From: Streptomyces sp. NBC_01463
GTDB lineage: Bacteria > Actinomycetota > Actinomycetes > Streptomycetales > Streptomycetaceae
Assembly (NCBI GenBank): GCA_036227345.1
Contig: CP109468.1
Coordinates: 6,882,001 to 6,946,000 of the forward strand
DNA length: 64,000 nt
Reading direction: 5' to 3'
Within the stretch, counting starts at the first letter, position 1. Each line of letters opens with the position of its first letter. The notes beneath the pieces are model-generated. The model did not search any database, was not told the DNA's origin, and saw nothing but the letters and a program-made list of their open reading frames with translations. Made by a program: the position numbers and the translations under genes. Shown in pieces: positions 41,998 to 49,296 of this stretch.

Positions 41998-42528
41998 TCA
42001 GGCGTGGAACGGGCCGATGCGGTAGAGCACTTCCGGCAGATGGGTGGCCTCGGGGAACAGGCCGCCGTCGAAGAGCACCTCGTGCTCCAGGGCCACGTCG
42101 TGGCGCTGCGCGTAGGAGGTGAACAGGCGGTCCGACGCCTTGTTGTCCGGCGTGATGGTCGTCTCGACCGAGGCGAGCCCCTGCTCCGCGGCGACGCGTG
42201 CGGTCAGGGCGTCCAGCAGCTTCCCCGCCAGTCCGGTGCCCCGGTGGCCGTGGTCGACGGCCACCTGCCAGACGACGAGCGTCTCGGGGCGGTCTGGCCT
42301 GATGTACCCGGTCACGAAGGCGACCGGGCCGCCGGTCTCGTCGCGGGCGACCACGGAGGTCGCCGCGAAGTCACGGCACCACAGCAGGTAGCTGTACGAG
42401 GAGTTGAGGTCCAGGACCTCGGAGTCGCGGGCAATGCGCCAGATCGCGGCTCCGTCCTCCACTCGCGGGGTGTCGATAGTGATGAATTCGCTTCGGGCAC
42501 GTGCAAAATCTGCTGGTGCGGCGGTCAT
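41998..42528 (-). CDS. ectA: L-2,4-diaminobutyrate N-gamma-acetyltransferase
   Basis: The 176-residue GNAT protein has IDTPRVEDGAAIWRIARDSE at the N-terminus, the EctA-specific LDLNSSYSYLLWCRDF, and the acetyl-CoA loop HGHRGTGLAGKLLD. It acetylates diaminobutyrate for EctC. It is the first gene of ectABCD. ATG 42528 has no Shine-Dalgarno; TAAATT lies 9 bp upstream and could act as the -10 of a leaderless transcript, while a second promoter is seen further upstream. Confidence 0.95.
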   Translation of the reverse strand: MTAAPADFARARSEFITIDTPRVEDGAAIWRIARDSEVLDLNSSYSYLLWCRDFAATSVVARDETGGPVAFVTGYIRPDRPETLVVWQVAVDHGHRGTGLAGKLLDALTARVAAEQGLASVETTITPDNKASDRLFTSYAQRHDVALEHEVLFDGGLFPEATHLPEVLYRIGPFHA

Positions 42529-42789
42529 GTGAATTGAATTTACCCAGCAAAAATCGAAATTGCATCGAGGCAAGGGGTTGGGTGGCGCGACTCCTTGTGT
42601 TATCACGCGAGTGTGCGCCCCGGCGCGAATCGGCTACGGTTTCTTCCGATTTGGTATGCATATATCCGGCATAATGCCCTCGGTGTGGAGTCGGTCACAA
42701 GGTAGTAACTCTCGTGAGACGCAACCGAATTGTGTAGATCGGGAGCCCCGGAAACTGGGGTGTTTAGCCCTCCGGAAAGCGGGCAGAAG
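42529..42789. other. ectA leader and promoter region
   Basis: About 260 bp, clearly AT-richer than average. It contains a TTGTGA/CATTAT promoter on the minus strand, an ATATATGCAT-rich stretch in the expected leader, and near ectA a GGGTAAATT box whose GGGTA resembles stress sigma (SigB-type) -10 elements. No ORF or riboswitch was recognised. Confidence 0.5.
42671..42700 (-). promoter_or_regulatory. Candidate upstream promoter of ectABCD
   Basis: On the minus strand TTGTGA (42695-42700) and CATTAT (42671-42676) are 18 bp apart. The transcript would start near 42664 and carry a leader of about 135 nt before ectA. Confidence 0.45.
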
Positions 42790-42829
42790 AATGCGGGAAG
42801 CTGCTCTGGACAAGGCAGCTCCCCGCATT
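42790..42829 (-). terminator. Hairpin after the aminotransferase gene
   Basis: Arms 42790-42804 and 42815-42829 (15 bp, one mismatch) with a 10-nt loop lie 19 bp past the minus-strand stop at 42848. It insulates the ectA promoter from upstream transcription. Confidence 0.8.
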
Positions 42830-42847
42830 TATGGAATACGTCGGAAT

Positions 42848-43954
42848 CTATTCGCCGAGCCAGGTTTCCGATACGGCCTTGCGGGCAGCTTCCAGATCGA
42901 CCTGCCGGCCGGCATCGGCCAGCGCCGCCCCCAGAGCCGCGAGCGAGGAGAGCACCGCGCCCCGCGTCGCATCCACCCCGTAGTGATTGACCCGGATCAT
43001 CTCCTTGGACAGCGCCCCGCCTCCCGCGATCAGCGGCAGCGACGGGTCCGCCGCGAGCGCCCGCGCGACCAGCTCCGCGGCGTCCACGCCCTCCGGCGTG
43101 CGCAGCGTCGTCGCCACCGGCGCCGCGTCCCGCGCCTCGTGCACGTACGGCGTCAGGCCCCCGCCGAGCGCCACCGCACCGGCCCGGGTGGCCGCCGCCG
43201 CGACGGCGTGACGGGCCATCAGCGCGTCCAGGCCCTCCGTCTCGATCCGCTCCACGCAGGCCTCCAGCGCCAGCATCTCCAGCTGGGCCGGGGCGTGCAG
43301 CAGCGCCTTGCGGCCGCCGTCGATCCAGCGCTCCTTCCAGTCCAGCAGGGAGAGGTAGGAGCGGCGCGGGGCCTGCGGGTTGGCGGCGATGCGCTCCCAG
43401 GCCCGGGCGCTCACCGACACCGCGGACACCCCGGCAGGGCCGCCCATCGCCTTCTGCGCGCCGATCACGCACAGGTCCACACCCCACGCGTCCGGCAGCA
43501 GCGGCTCGGCACCCACCGAGGCGACGGCGTCCAGCATGAACAGCGCCCCGTGCGCCCGGACGACCTCGCCGATCTCCGCGACCGGGTTGGTGTTGCCGGT
43601 CGCGGCCTCCGCGTGGACCAGCGAGACGAAGTCGATCTCCGGGTGCGCGGCCAGCGCCTCGGCGACCTGGGCGGCCGTCACGGCCGTGTGGAAGGGCACC
43701 GCGAGATCGATGACCTCGGCGCCGCAGTCGCGCAGCCAGTTGCCGAAGGTCTGCCCGTACGGCCCCGTGACCACGTTCAGTGCCGTCGAACCGGGCCGGG
43801 CACCGCCCCTGATGCAGCCTTCGAGGGGGAGGAGCGCCTCGCCCTGCATGATGACGACGTCCTGCTCGGTGTCGAGAAGACCGGCCACCCGCCGCTCGAT
43901 CGCGGCGAAGTGCGCGGCGGTGAGCGGGGTCAGGTCGAGGAAGGGGTGCGTCAC
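42848..43954 (-). CDS. PLP aminotransferase, alanine-glyoxylate/serine-pyruvate type
   Basis: The 368-residue class V aminotransferase has the substrate loop VHAEAATGNTNPV, PLP-ring Asp in LFMLDAVASVGAEP, and Lys in VIGAQKAMGGPAG. This matches alanine:glyoxylate or serine:pyruvate aminotransferases and phosphonate-type relatives. It starts with GTG 43954. It lies just upstream of ectABCD but is separated by a terminator, so a direct role in ectoine synthesis is not implied. It is divergent from the amidohydrolase gene. Confidence 0.83.
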   Translation of the reverse strand: MTHPFLDLTPLTAAHFAAIERRVAGLLDTEQDVVIMQGEALLPLEGCIRGGARPGSTALNVVTGPYGQTFGNWLRDCGAEVIDLAVPFHTAVTAAQVAEALAAHPEIDFVSLVHAEAATGNTNPVAEIGEVVRAHGALFMLDAVASVGAEPLLPDAWGVDLCVIGAQKAMGGPAGVSAVSVSARAWERIAANPQAPRRSYLSLLDWKERWIDGGRKALLHAPAQLEMLALEACVERIETEGLDALMARHAVAAAATRAGAVALGGGLTPYVHEARDAAPVATTLRTPEGVDAAELVARALAADPSLPLIAGGGALSKEMIRVNHYGVDATRGAVLSSLAALGAALADAGRQVDLEAARKAVSETWLGE

Positions 43955-44038
43955 GGTGGTGCTCTCTTCGCGATCGGATCGGTGTGCGGCCCGGCCTGCG
44001 GACCTGGCTTGCTCCGAGGGTACCGAGCGCCGCGGGGA

Positions 44039-44096
44039 CGCCCCGGACCCGTCTGCCGGATCGGCCCGCGCGGGGCGCGGCGCCGGGTCCGGGGCG
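44039..44096. repeat. 13-bp inverted repeat in a divergent promoter region
   Basis: CGCCCCGGACCCG (44039-44051) is perfectly repeated in inverse (44084-44096) with a 32-nt GC-rich spacer that can itself fold. It sits in the 170-bp gap between divergent aminotransferase and amidohydrolase starts, 28 bp from the latter. A looped operator or a leader hairpin are both possible. Confidence 0.5.
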
Positions 44097-44124
44097 CCGT
44101 GCGGCGCCTCGTACAGTGCTGCCC

Positions 44125-45222
44125 ATGAGCGATCACGAGGCGCGGGTGCTGCAGGTGAAGGGGCGGGTGCTCGTCGGACCCGAGGAGGTCAGGGACGAGA
44201 TCTGGGCGGTCGACGGACGCGTGACGTACGAGCGGCCCGCCGGTGCGGACGACGCGGTCGTCGTCACCGGCTGGGCGCTGCCGGGACTCGTCGACGCCCA
44301 CTGCCACGTCGGGCTCGACCACCACGGCGCCGTCGACACCGCCACCACGGAGAAGCAGGCCCTCGACGACCGGGAGGCCGGCGCGCTCCTCCTGCGGGAC
44401 GCGGGCTCGCCCGCCGACACCCGGTGGATCGACGGCCGCGAGGACCTGCCGAAGATCATCAGGGCGGGCCGGCACATCGCCAGGCCCCGGCGCTACACCC
44501 GTAACTACGCCCATGAGATCGAGCCCGACGAACTCGTGGCGTACGTGGCGCAGGAGGCGCGCCGCGGCGACGGCTGGGTGAAGCTGGTCGGCGACTGGAT
44601 CGACCGCGAGGTGGGCGACCTGACCGCCTGCTGGCCCCGCGAGGAGGTCGCCGCGGCCATCGCCGAGGCCCACCGGCTGGGGGCCCGGGTCACCGCGCAC
44701 TGCTTCGCCGAGGACTCTCTGCGCGATCTCGTCGAGGCCGGCATCGACTGCGTCGAGCACGCGACCGGGCTGACCGATGAGACCATCCCGCTCTTCGCCG
44801 AGCGCGGGGTCGCGATCGTCCCCACCCTGGTCAACATCGCCACATTCCCCGAACTGGCGCAGGGCGGCGAGGCCAAGTTCCCGCGGTGGTCCGCCCATAT
44901 GCGCCGGCTGCACGAGCGCCGCTACGACACCGTGCGGGCCGCGTACGACGCCGGGGTGCCGGTGTTCGTCGGAACGGACGCAGGCGGGGTGCTGGCCCAC
45001 GGACTGGTGGCCGACGAGGTCGCCGAGCTCGTCAAGGCGGGCATCCCGCCCCTGGAGGCGCTGTCCGCGACGACATGGGGAGCGAGGGCGTGGCTCGGCA
45101 GGCCCGGCCTGGAGGAGGGCGCCCCGGCCGACCTGGTGGTGTACGACGAGGATCCGCGGGCGGACGTACGGGTGCTGGCGGCCCCGCGCCGGGTCGTGCT
45201 GAACGGGCGCGTGATCGGCTGA
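44125..45222 (+). CDS. Amidohydrolase-family metal-dependent hydrolase
   Basis: The 365-residue protein has the amidohydrolase barrel: metal His pair in GLVDAHCHVGLD, VKLVGDW (the strand-4 Lys), HCFAEDS and HATG His ligands, and the catalytic Asp in FVGTDAGG, ending with the typical ADLVVYDEDPRADV. Imidazolonepropionase- and prolidase-like relatives hydrolyse cyclic amides or imides; the substrate here is unknown. TACAGT (44112-44117) lies exactly 7 bp before the ATG, suggesting a leaderless transcript. A strong hairpin follows. Confidence 0.85.
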   Translation: MSDHEARVLQVKGRVLVGPEEVRDEIWAVDGRVTYERPAGADDAVVVTGWALPGLVDAHCHVGLDHHGAVDTATTEKQALDDREAGALLLRDAGSPADTRWIDGREDLPKIIRAGRHIARPRRYTRNYAHEIEPDELVAYVAQEARRGDGWVKLVGDWIDREVGDLTACWPREEVAAAIAEAHRLGARVTAHCFAEDSLRDLVEAGIDCVEHATGLTDETIPLFAERGVAIVPTLVNIATFPELAQGGEAKFPRWSAHMRRLHERRYDTVRAAYDAGVPVFVGTDAGGVLAHGLVADEVAELVKAGIPPLEALSATTWGARAWLGRPGLEEGAPADLVVYDEDPRADVRVLAAPRRVVLNGRVIG

Positions 45223-45227
45223 TCCCG

Positions 45228-45268
45228 GTGTCCCGGGTCCGGGCCGTGCCCGGACGGGCCCGGGACAC
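45228..45268 (+). terminator. Long hairpin after the amidohydrolase gene
   Basis: GTGTCCCGGG plus TCCGGGC pair with the complementary right arm, with a 4-nt bulge on the right side and a 3-nt loop, 6 bp beyond the stop. Confidence 0.75.
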
Positions 45269-45565
45269 ACCGTGTTGACCGGCAGTGACCGGGAGCGGGC
45301 CCGCTCGTTGAATCACTTCACCGTCTCCCGTGCACGGGCCGTCCGGGCCGCCCGCGCTCGGTGAAACGGGTGAACGCGAGGAACGTACGTGCCGGAATAT
45401 TCGAATGTAGACACGGAAACCCCCCTTTGGGGTGAACTCACCTCAGGTATCTGCCAGTTCACCCTCTGTGCGTAAAGATTCACGGAGTCGAGGCCACCGG
45501 TGCCCGCGATGTCCCCCATTGGACGGCGCCGGTGGCTCCATGTCTCTTGTGGGGGTTCCACCATC
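45269..45565 (+). other. Leader region of the LAETG protein gene
   Basis: About 300 bp without a gene. It holds an AT-rich core (45385-45480) with a 9-bp inverted repeat GGGTGAACT (45430-45438) / AGTTCACCC (45456-45464), a TAAAGAT -10-like box near 45473, and an 8-bp inverted repeat GCCACCGG (45493-45500) / CCGGTGGC (45529-45536) just before the ribosome site. The exact promoter was not resolved. Confidence 0.5.
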
Positions 45566-46693
45566 TTGAACAGCAACACCTTCCGCCTCGCCGCCCTGGC
45601 GGTCGCCGCCGCTCCCGTCGCCCTGCTGGTCGCCGTCCCGGCGCACGCCACGGACGCGACCACCACCACGACCACCGGTGGCGGGAAGGCGAGCGCGGTC
45701 GTGCTCCGTACCGCACTCGACGTCTCGCTCCTGAACAAGACGATCGATGTGCCGCTCAAGGCCACGCTCAACGAGGTGCAGGCGCCGAGGAGCGCCGAGA
45801 AGACCGCGCTCAGCGTGAAGCTCGACGGGGTGGAGAGCGGAAGGCCGGTCGACGTGCTGCGGGCCGACGTGGCCACGGCGAAGGCGACCGTCGGCAAGCA
45901 CCGCGCCGAGGGTTACACCAATGTGGCCAGGGCGCGGCTCCACCTGCCCGGTCTGCCGCTGCTCTCGCTGATCGAGGTCGAGCAGGTCACCTCCAAGGCC
46001 GTCTGCGAGGTGGGCCACAAGCCGGTGGCCGAGTCGAACGTCCTGGGTCGTGTGAAGGTCCTCGGCAAGCGGATCACCCTCACCGCCGGAGGCACCACGC
46101 AGGTCAAGGTGCCGGGCGTCGGCGCGGTGACGCTCGACCTGTCGAAGACCAGCACCACCTCGCGCACCGCGGCCGCGGTGGCGCTCCAGCTGAAGGTCTC
46201 GGTCAACCCGCTCGATCTGAACGTCGCCGACGTGCAGGGCGAGGTCACCCTCGCCGAGGCCACGTGCGAGACGCCGAAGGCGGCGGGCGGCACGGGCGGC
46301 GGGGACAACGGAGGCAGTGACAACGGCGGCAACGGCAACGGAGGCAACGACAACGGCGGTTCGAGCGACGGCGGCTCCACCGACGGCGGTTCGGACAACG
46401 GCGGATCGGACAACGGCGGCTCCACCGACGGCGGTTCGGACAACGGCGGCTCCACCCACGGCGGTTCGAGCAACGGTGGCTCGGACAACGGCGGTTCCGG
46501 CAGCGGCGGTTCGGGCGGCGGCGACGTGAAGCCCCAGACCGGCACCGGTCACGCGCCCCAGTCCGCCGTCGACGCCGACCTCGCCGAGACGGGCAGCAGC
46601 TCCACCACGCCGTACGTCGCCGGCGGTGCCGCCTTCCTGCTGGCGCTCGGCGCCGGTGCGATGGTCGTGGCCCGGCGGCGCGCGCAGGACTGA
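45566..46693 (+). CDS. LAETG-anchored surface protein (sortase E-type substrate)
   Basis: The 375-residue protein starts at TTG 45566 (GTGGGGG upstream), giving a signal peptide NSNTFRLAALAVAAAPVALL cleaved near AHA. The mature beta-rich domain of about 210 residues has two Cys (AVCEVGHKP and EATCETP) and is followed by about 75 residues of (S/T)DNGG repeats, then the sorting signal LAETG, a membrane helix and RRRAQD. LAXTG motifs are used by Streptomyces class E sortases on aerial hyphae. It resembles the SCO1860 family found next to ectoine genes. ATGs at 45500 and 45509 would disrupt the signal and are not preferred. Confidence 0.85.
   Translation: MNSNTFRLAALAVAAAPVALLVAVPAHATDATTTTTTGGGKASAVVLRTALDVSLLNKTIDVPLKATLNEVQAPRSAEKTALSVKLDGVESGRPVDVLRADVATAKATVGKHRAEGYTNVARARLHLPGLPLLSLIEVEQVTSKAVCEVGHKPVAESNVLGRVKVLGKRITLTAGGTTQVKVPGVGAVTLDLSKTSTTSRTAAAVALQLKVSVNPLDLNVADVQGEVTLAEATCETPKAAGGTGGGDNGGSDNGGNGNGGNDNGGSSDGGSTDGGSDNGGSDNGGSTDGGSDNGGSTHGGSSNGGSDNGGSGSGGSGGGDVKPQTGTGHAPQSAVDADLAETGSSSTTPYVAGGAAFLLALGAGAMVVARRRAQD
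46320..46520 (+). repeat. SDNGGS-type coding repeats
   Basis: Tandem 12-24 bp units (GGCGGTTCGGACAACGGC and GGCGGCTCCACCGACGGC variants) encode a Gly/Ser/Asp/Asn stalk of the LAETG protein. It should carry the folded domain through the cell wall; the number of units is likely variable between strains. Confidence 0.8.
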
Positions 46694-46756
46694 CGCCCGG
46701 GCGCACATGAGCAGGCCCGAGGGGGCGGCCGGGGGGCCGTAGGGGGACGGAGGGGA

Positions 46757-46792
46757 GGGGAGCGGCGTTCCGCAGGCGGAACGCCGCTCCCC
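46757..46792 (+). terminator. 15-bp hairpin after the LAETG gene
   Basis: Arms GGGGAGCGGCGTTCC (46757-46771) and its complement (46778-46792) with loop GCAGGC, about 65 bp after the stop and 74 bp before the globin start. Confidence 0.85.
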
Positions 46793-46865
46793 ACTTGTGC
46801 GGCCGCGCCACCGGATGCCGACGACCGCCCCCGCAGGACGGGGATCGGCGCTATGTTCGGCTGCC

Positions 46866-47264
46866 ATGGACCAGACCACAGACCCGGCCACGCCGGACGA
46901 AGCGGCGCCGGAGTCCCTCTTCGAGCAGATCGGCGGCGCCGGAGCCGTCGCCGCCGTGGTGGACATCTTCTACGCACGCGTTCTGGCCGACCCCGAGCTG
47001 ACCGCCTACTTCGCGGGCAAGGACGTCACCCGGCTCAAGGCCCACCAGCGGCTCTTCGTCGGCAGCGCCCTCGGAGCCACGACCCCCTACACCGGCCGGG
47101 CCATGGGCCGCGCCCACCAGGAACTCGCCATCACCGGGCCCCACTTCGACCGCGTCGTGGACCACCTCGCCGCCGCACTGACCGACGGCGGCGTCGATCC
47201 CGCCACCATCGGCGTGATCGCCGCCAAGCTCGCCCCGCTCAAGCCGGACATCGTCAGCGGCTGA
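46866..47264 (+). CDS. Group 1 truncated haemoglobin
   Basis: The 132-residue protein has the 2-on-2 globin pattern: SLFEQIGGAGAVAAVVDIFY with the B10 Tyr at the end, a Gly-Gly near helix A, and the proximal His in MGRAHQELAITGPHFD, as in mycobacterial trHbN. Group 1 members bind O2 and detoxify nitric oxide. ATG 46866 was chosen; upstream in-frame sequence is not globin-like. Its 3' end overlaps the convergent cobC gene by 11 bp. Confidence 0.9.
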   Translation: MDQTTDPATPDEAAPESLFEQIGGAGAVAAVVDIFYARVLADPELTAYFAGKDVTRLKAHQRLFVGSALGATTPYTGRAMGRAHQELAITGPHFDRVVDHLAAALTDGGVDPATIGVIAAKLAPLKPDIVSG

Positions 47265-48357
47265 CCGCGGACAGCACCTGGAGCGCCTGGTCGAACGCCT
47301 GGAGGAAACGGTTGGTCGTCGTACGGTCCCGGACGGCCAGCCGCAGCCACTCGGTGCCGAGCCCGGGGAACGTGTCGCCGCGCCGGGCCGCGAAGCCCAG
47401 CAACCGCAGCCGCTCGCGTATCTCCGCGGCCCCCTCCAGCCGGACCAGCACGAACGGCCCCTGGGCCGGCTCCACCACCCGTATCTCGGTGAACTCCCGC
47501 AGACCCGCGACCAGATGGCAGCGGTCCACCGCGATCCGGTCCGCGGCCGCCGCCGCCTCGGCCAGTGCCCGCGGCTCCATGCACGCCTCGGCCGCCGCCA
47601 GCGCCGGCGACGACACGGGCCACAGCGGCTGCGCCTCCTCCAGCAGCCGCACGGTCTCCGGCGCGGCCGCCACGTACCCGATCCGCAGCCCGGCCAGCCC
47701 CCACGTCTTGGTGAGGCTGCGCAGCACCACGAGCCCGGGGACGTCCGTACGGCCGCACAGCGCCTCGCGCTCGCCCGGCACCGCGTCCATGAACGCCTCG
47801 TCGACCACCAGCGTCCGCCCGGGGCGCGCCAGCCGCTCCAGCACGGCCGCGGGATGCAGTACGGACGTCGGGTTGGTCGGATTGCCGACGACCACCAGGT
47901 CCGCGTCCGCAGGCACATCGGCCGGGTCCAGCCGGAAGCCGTCCCCGGCCCGCAGCAGCACCCGTTCCACCTCGTGCCCGGCAGCGCGCAGCGCCGACTC
48001 GGGCTCGGTGAACTGAGGATGGACCACGACCGGGCGGCGGGCCGGCAGGGCCCGGGCGATCAGCACGAACGCCTCCGCCGCACCGGCCGTCAGCAGCACT
48101 CGCTCCGCAGGCAGCCCGTGCCGTGCGGCGACCGCCGCACGCGCCTGACGCCCGTCCGGATACGCGGCGAGCGCGCCCAGGGACGCGGCTATCCGCTCCT
48201 TCAGCCAGGCCGGTGGGGTCCCGGCCCGTACGTTGACGGCGAGATCGGTCAGATCCCGGCCCCGTCCCCGTACCTCCGCGTCACCGTGGTGCCGCAGATC
48301 GTGCGCGCCCGCGCCTGTGGCGCCGGGGCGTTCAGTGGGAGTGTGCATGACCGCCAT
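47254..48357 (-). CDS. cobC: CobC-like PLP enzyme (threonine-phosphate decarboxylase / histidinol-phosphate aminotransferase family)
   Basis: The 367-residue fold-type I PLP protein has LLTAGAAEAFVLIARAL, the PLP segment VVVGNPTNPTSVL, VVDEAFMDAVPGE and the Lys in LRSLTKTWGLAGLRIGY, as in CobC/CobD proteins of actinobacteria. It supplies aminopropanol phosphate (or its precursor) for the cobalamin nucleotide loop. ATG 48357 lies inside the end of cbiX, overlapping it by 26 bp; a second in-frame ATG at 48348 is possible. It is the last gene of the cobM-cobL-cobJ-cbiX-cobC block. Confidence 0.85.
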   Translation of the reverse strand: MAVMHTPTERPGATGAGAHDLRHHGDAEVRGRGRDLTDLAVNVRAGTPPAWLKERIAASLGALAAYPDGRQARAAVAARHGLPAERVLLTAGAAEAFVLIARALPARRPVVVHPQFTEPESALRAAGHEVERVLLRAGDGFRLDPADVPADADLVVVGNPTNPTSVLHPAAVLERLARPGRTLVVDEAFMDAVPGEREALCGRTDVPGLVVLRSLTKTWGLAGLRIGYVAAAPETVRLLEEAQPLWPVSSPALAAAEACMEPRALAEAAAAADRIAVDRCHLVAGLREFTEIRVVEPAQGPFVLVRLEGAAEIRERLRLLGFAARRGDTFPGLGTEWLRLAVRDRTTTNRFLQAFDQALQVLSAVSR

Positions 48358-49243
48358 GGTGGGGGTGGTGGTGATGGCCGTCGTCGTCAGGGTGGAAGTG
48401 CGGCTGCTGCGGCAGTCCCACCTTGTCCTCGAAGCCCGGCAGTGCGATCCGGTACACGCAAGAGTCGCAGTTCATCCGCAGATCGCCCTTGACTGCCTCC
48501 CGGTAGCGCTCCATGACCAGATCGAGCAGTTCCTCAGCGGCACCGATCACCTCGGCCGACCGGACGTCCAGCTCCGCATGGGCGGCGGCCCACTCCTCGG
48601 TCTGGTGACGCACCCGGTCCGGCAGGATGCCGGTGAAGAGGAAGTACGGCAGAACGACTATGCGCCCCGCACCCAGCTTCACGCAACGGTCGAGACCGGA
48701 CGGCACGTCGGGGGCGGCCAGCGAGACGAACGCCGTCTCCACACCCGCGTAGCCCCGCCCCTCCCAGAACAGCCGCGCCGCCTTGTACACCTCGGCGTTG
48801 GCGTCCGGATCGGTGGAGCCACGCCCCACCAGCAGGACCGTCACCTCGGACCGGTCGGTGTCGCCCAGCACCTCGTCGACCCGCCGCTCCAGCACCTTCA
48901 GCAGCCCCGGGTGCGGGCCGAGCGGACGCCCGTAGGTGTACGAGATGCCCGGGTGGCGCTCCTTCTCACGGGTCAGCGCCGCCGGGATGTCGCCCTTGGC
49001 GTGACCGGCCGACACCAGCATCAGCGGGACGGCGGCGAAGTGCTTGACGCCCTGCTCGACGAGTTCGGTCACCGCGTCGCCCAGCGGCGGCGGCGACAGC
49101 TCGATGAAGCCGCCCGCGACGGGCAGCCGCGGGTTGCGGGCGCCGAGCTCGGCCACGAAGTCACGGAAGGCGGCTGCCCCGCCCTCGTCCCGGGTGCCGT
49201 GGCCGGCGATGAGCAGTGCGGGCTGGGCGGACGGGGTGTTCAC
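48332..49243 (-). CDS. cbiX: CbiX-like sirohydrochlorin chelatase
   Basis: The 303-residue protein is a two-domain CbiX: the first domain holds the metal His in LLIAGHGTRDEGG and the second VLLVGRGSTDPDAN, where the matching His is replaced. MNCDSCVYR is a Cys pair seen in long CbiX forms, and the C-terminus is a His-rich tail (HFHPDDDGHHHHPHHGG) that could buffer cobalt, nickel or zinc. It inserts cobalt or iron into sirohydrochlorin. GTG 49243 has GAGGAG 5 bp upstream. The gene sits 53 bp after cbiG-cobJ. Confidence 0.9.
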   Translation of the reverse strand: MNTPSAQPALLIAGHGTRDEGGAAAFRDFVAELGARNPRLPVAGGFIELSPPPLGDAVTELVEQGVKHFAAVPLMLVSAGHAKGDIPAALTREKERHPGISYTYGRPLGPHPGLLKVLERRVDEVLGDTDRSEVTVLLVGRGSTDPDANAEVYKAARLFWEGRGYAGVETAFVSLAAPDVPSGLDRCVKLGAGRIVVLPYFLFTGILPDRVRHQTEEWAAAHAELDVRSAEVIGAAEELLDLVMERYREAVKGDLRMNCDSCVYRIALPGFEDKVGLPQQPHFHPDDDGHHHHPHHGGHAHSH

Positions 49244-49296
49244 GGATTCTCCTCGGTGTTCATGGGGGGTGGTGCGGTGCGGTGCGGCGGGCCGGT

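Noticed and set aside
45500-45565. ATG starts at 45500 and 45509 for the LAETG protein
   Set aside because: They add about 20 residues before a complete signal peptide; TTG 45566 with GTGGGGG upstream gives a normal signal.
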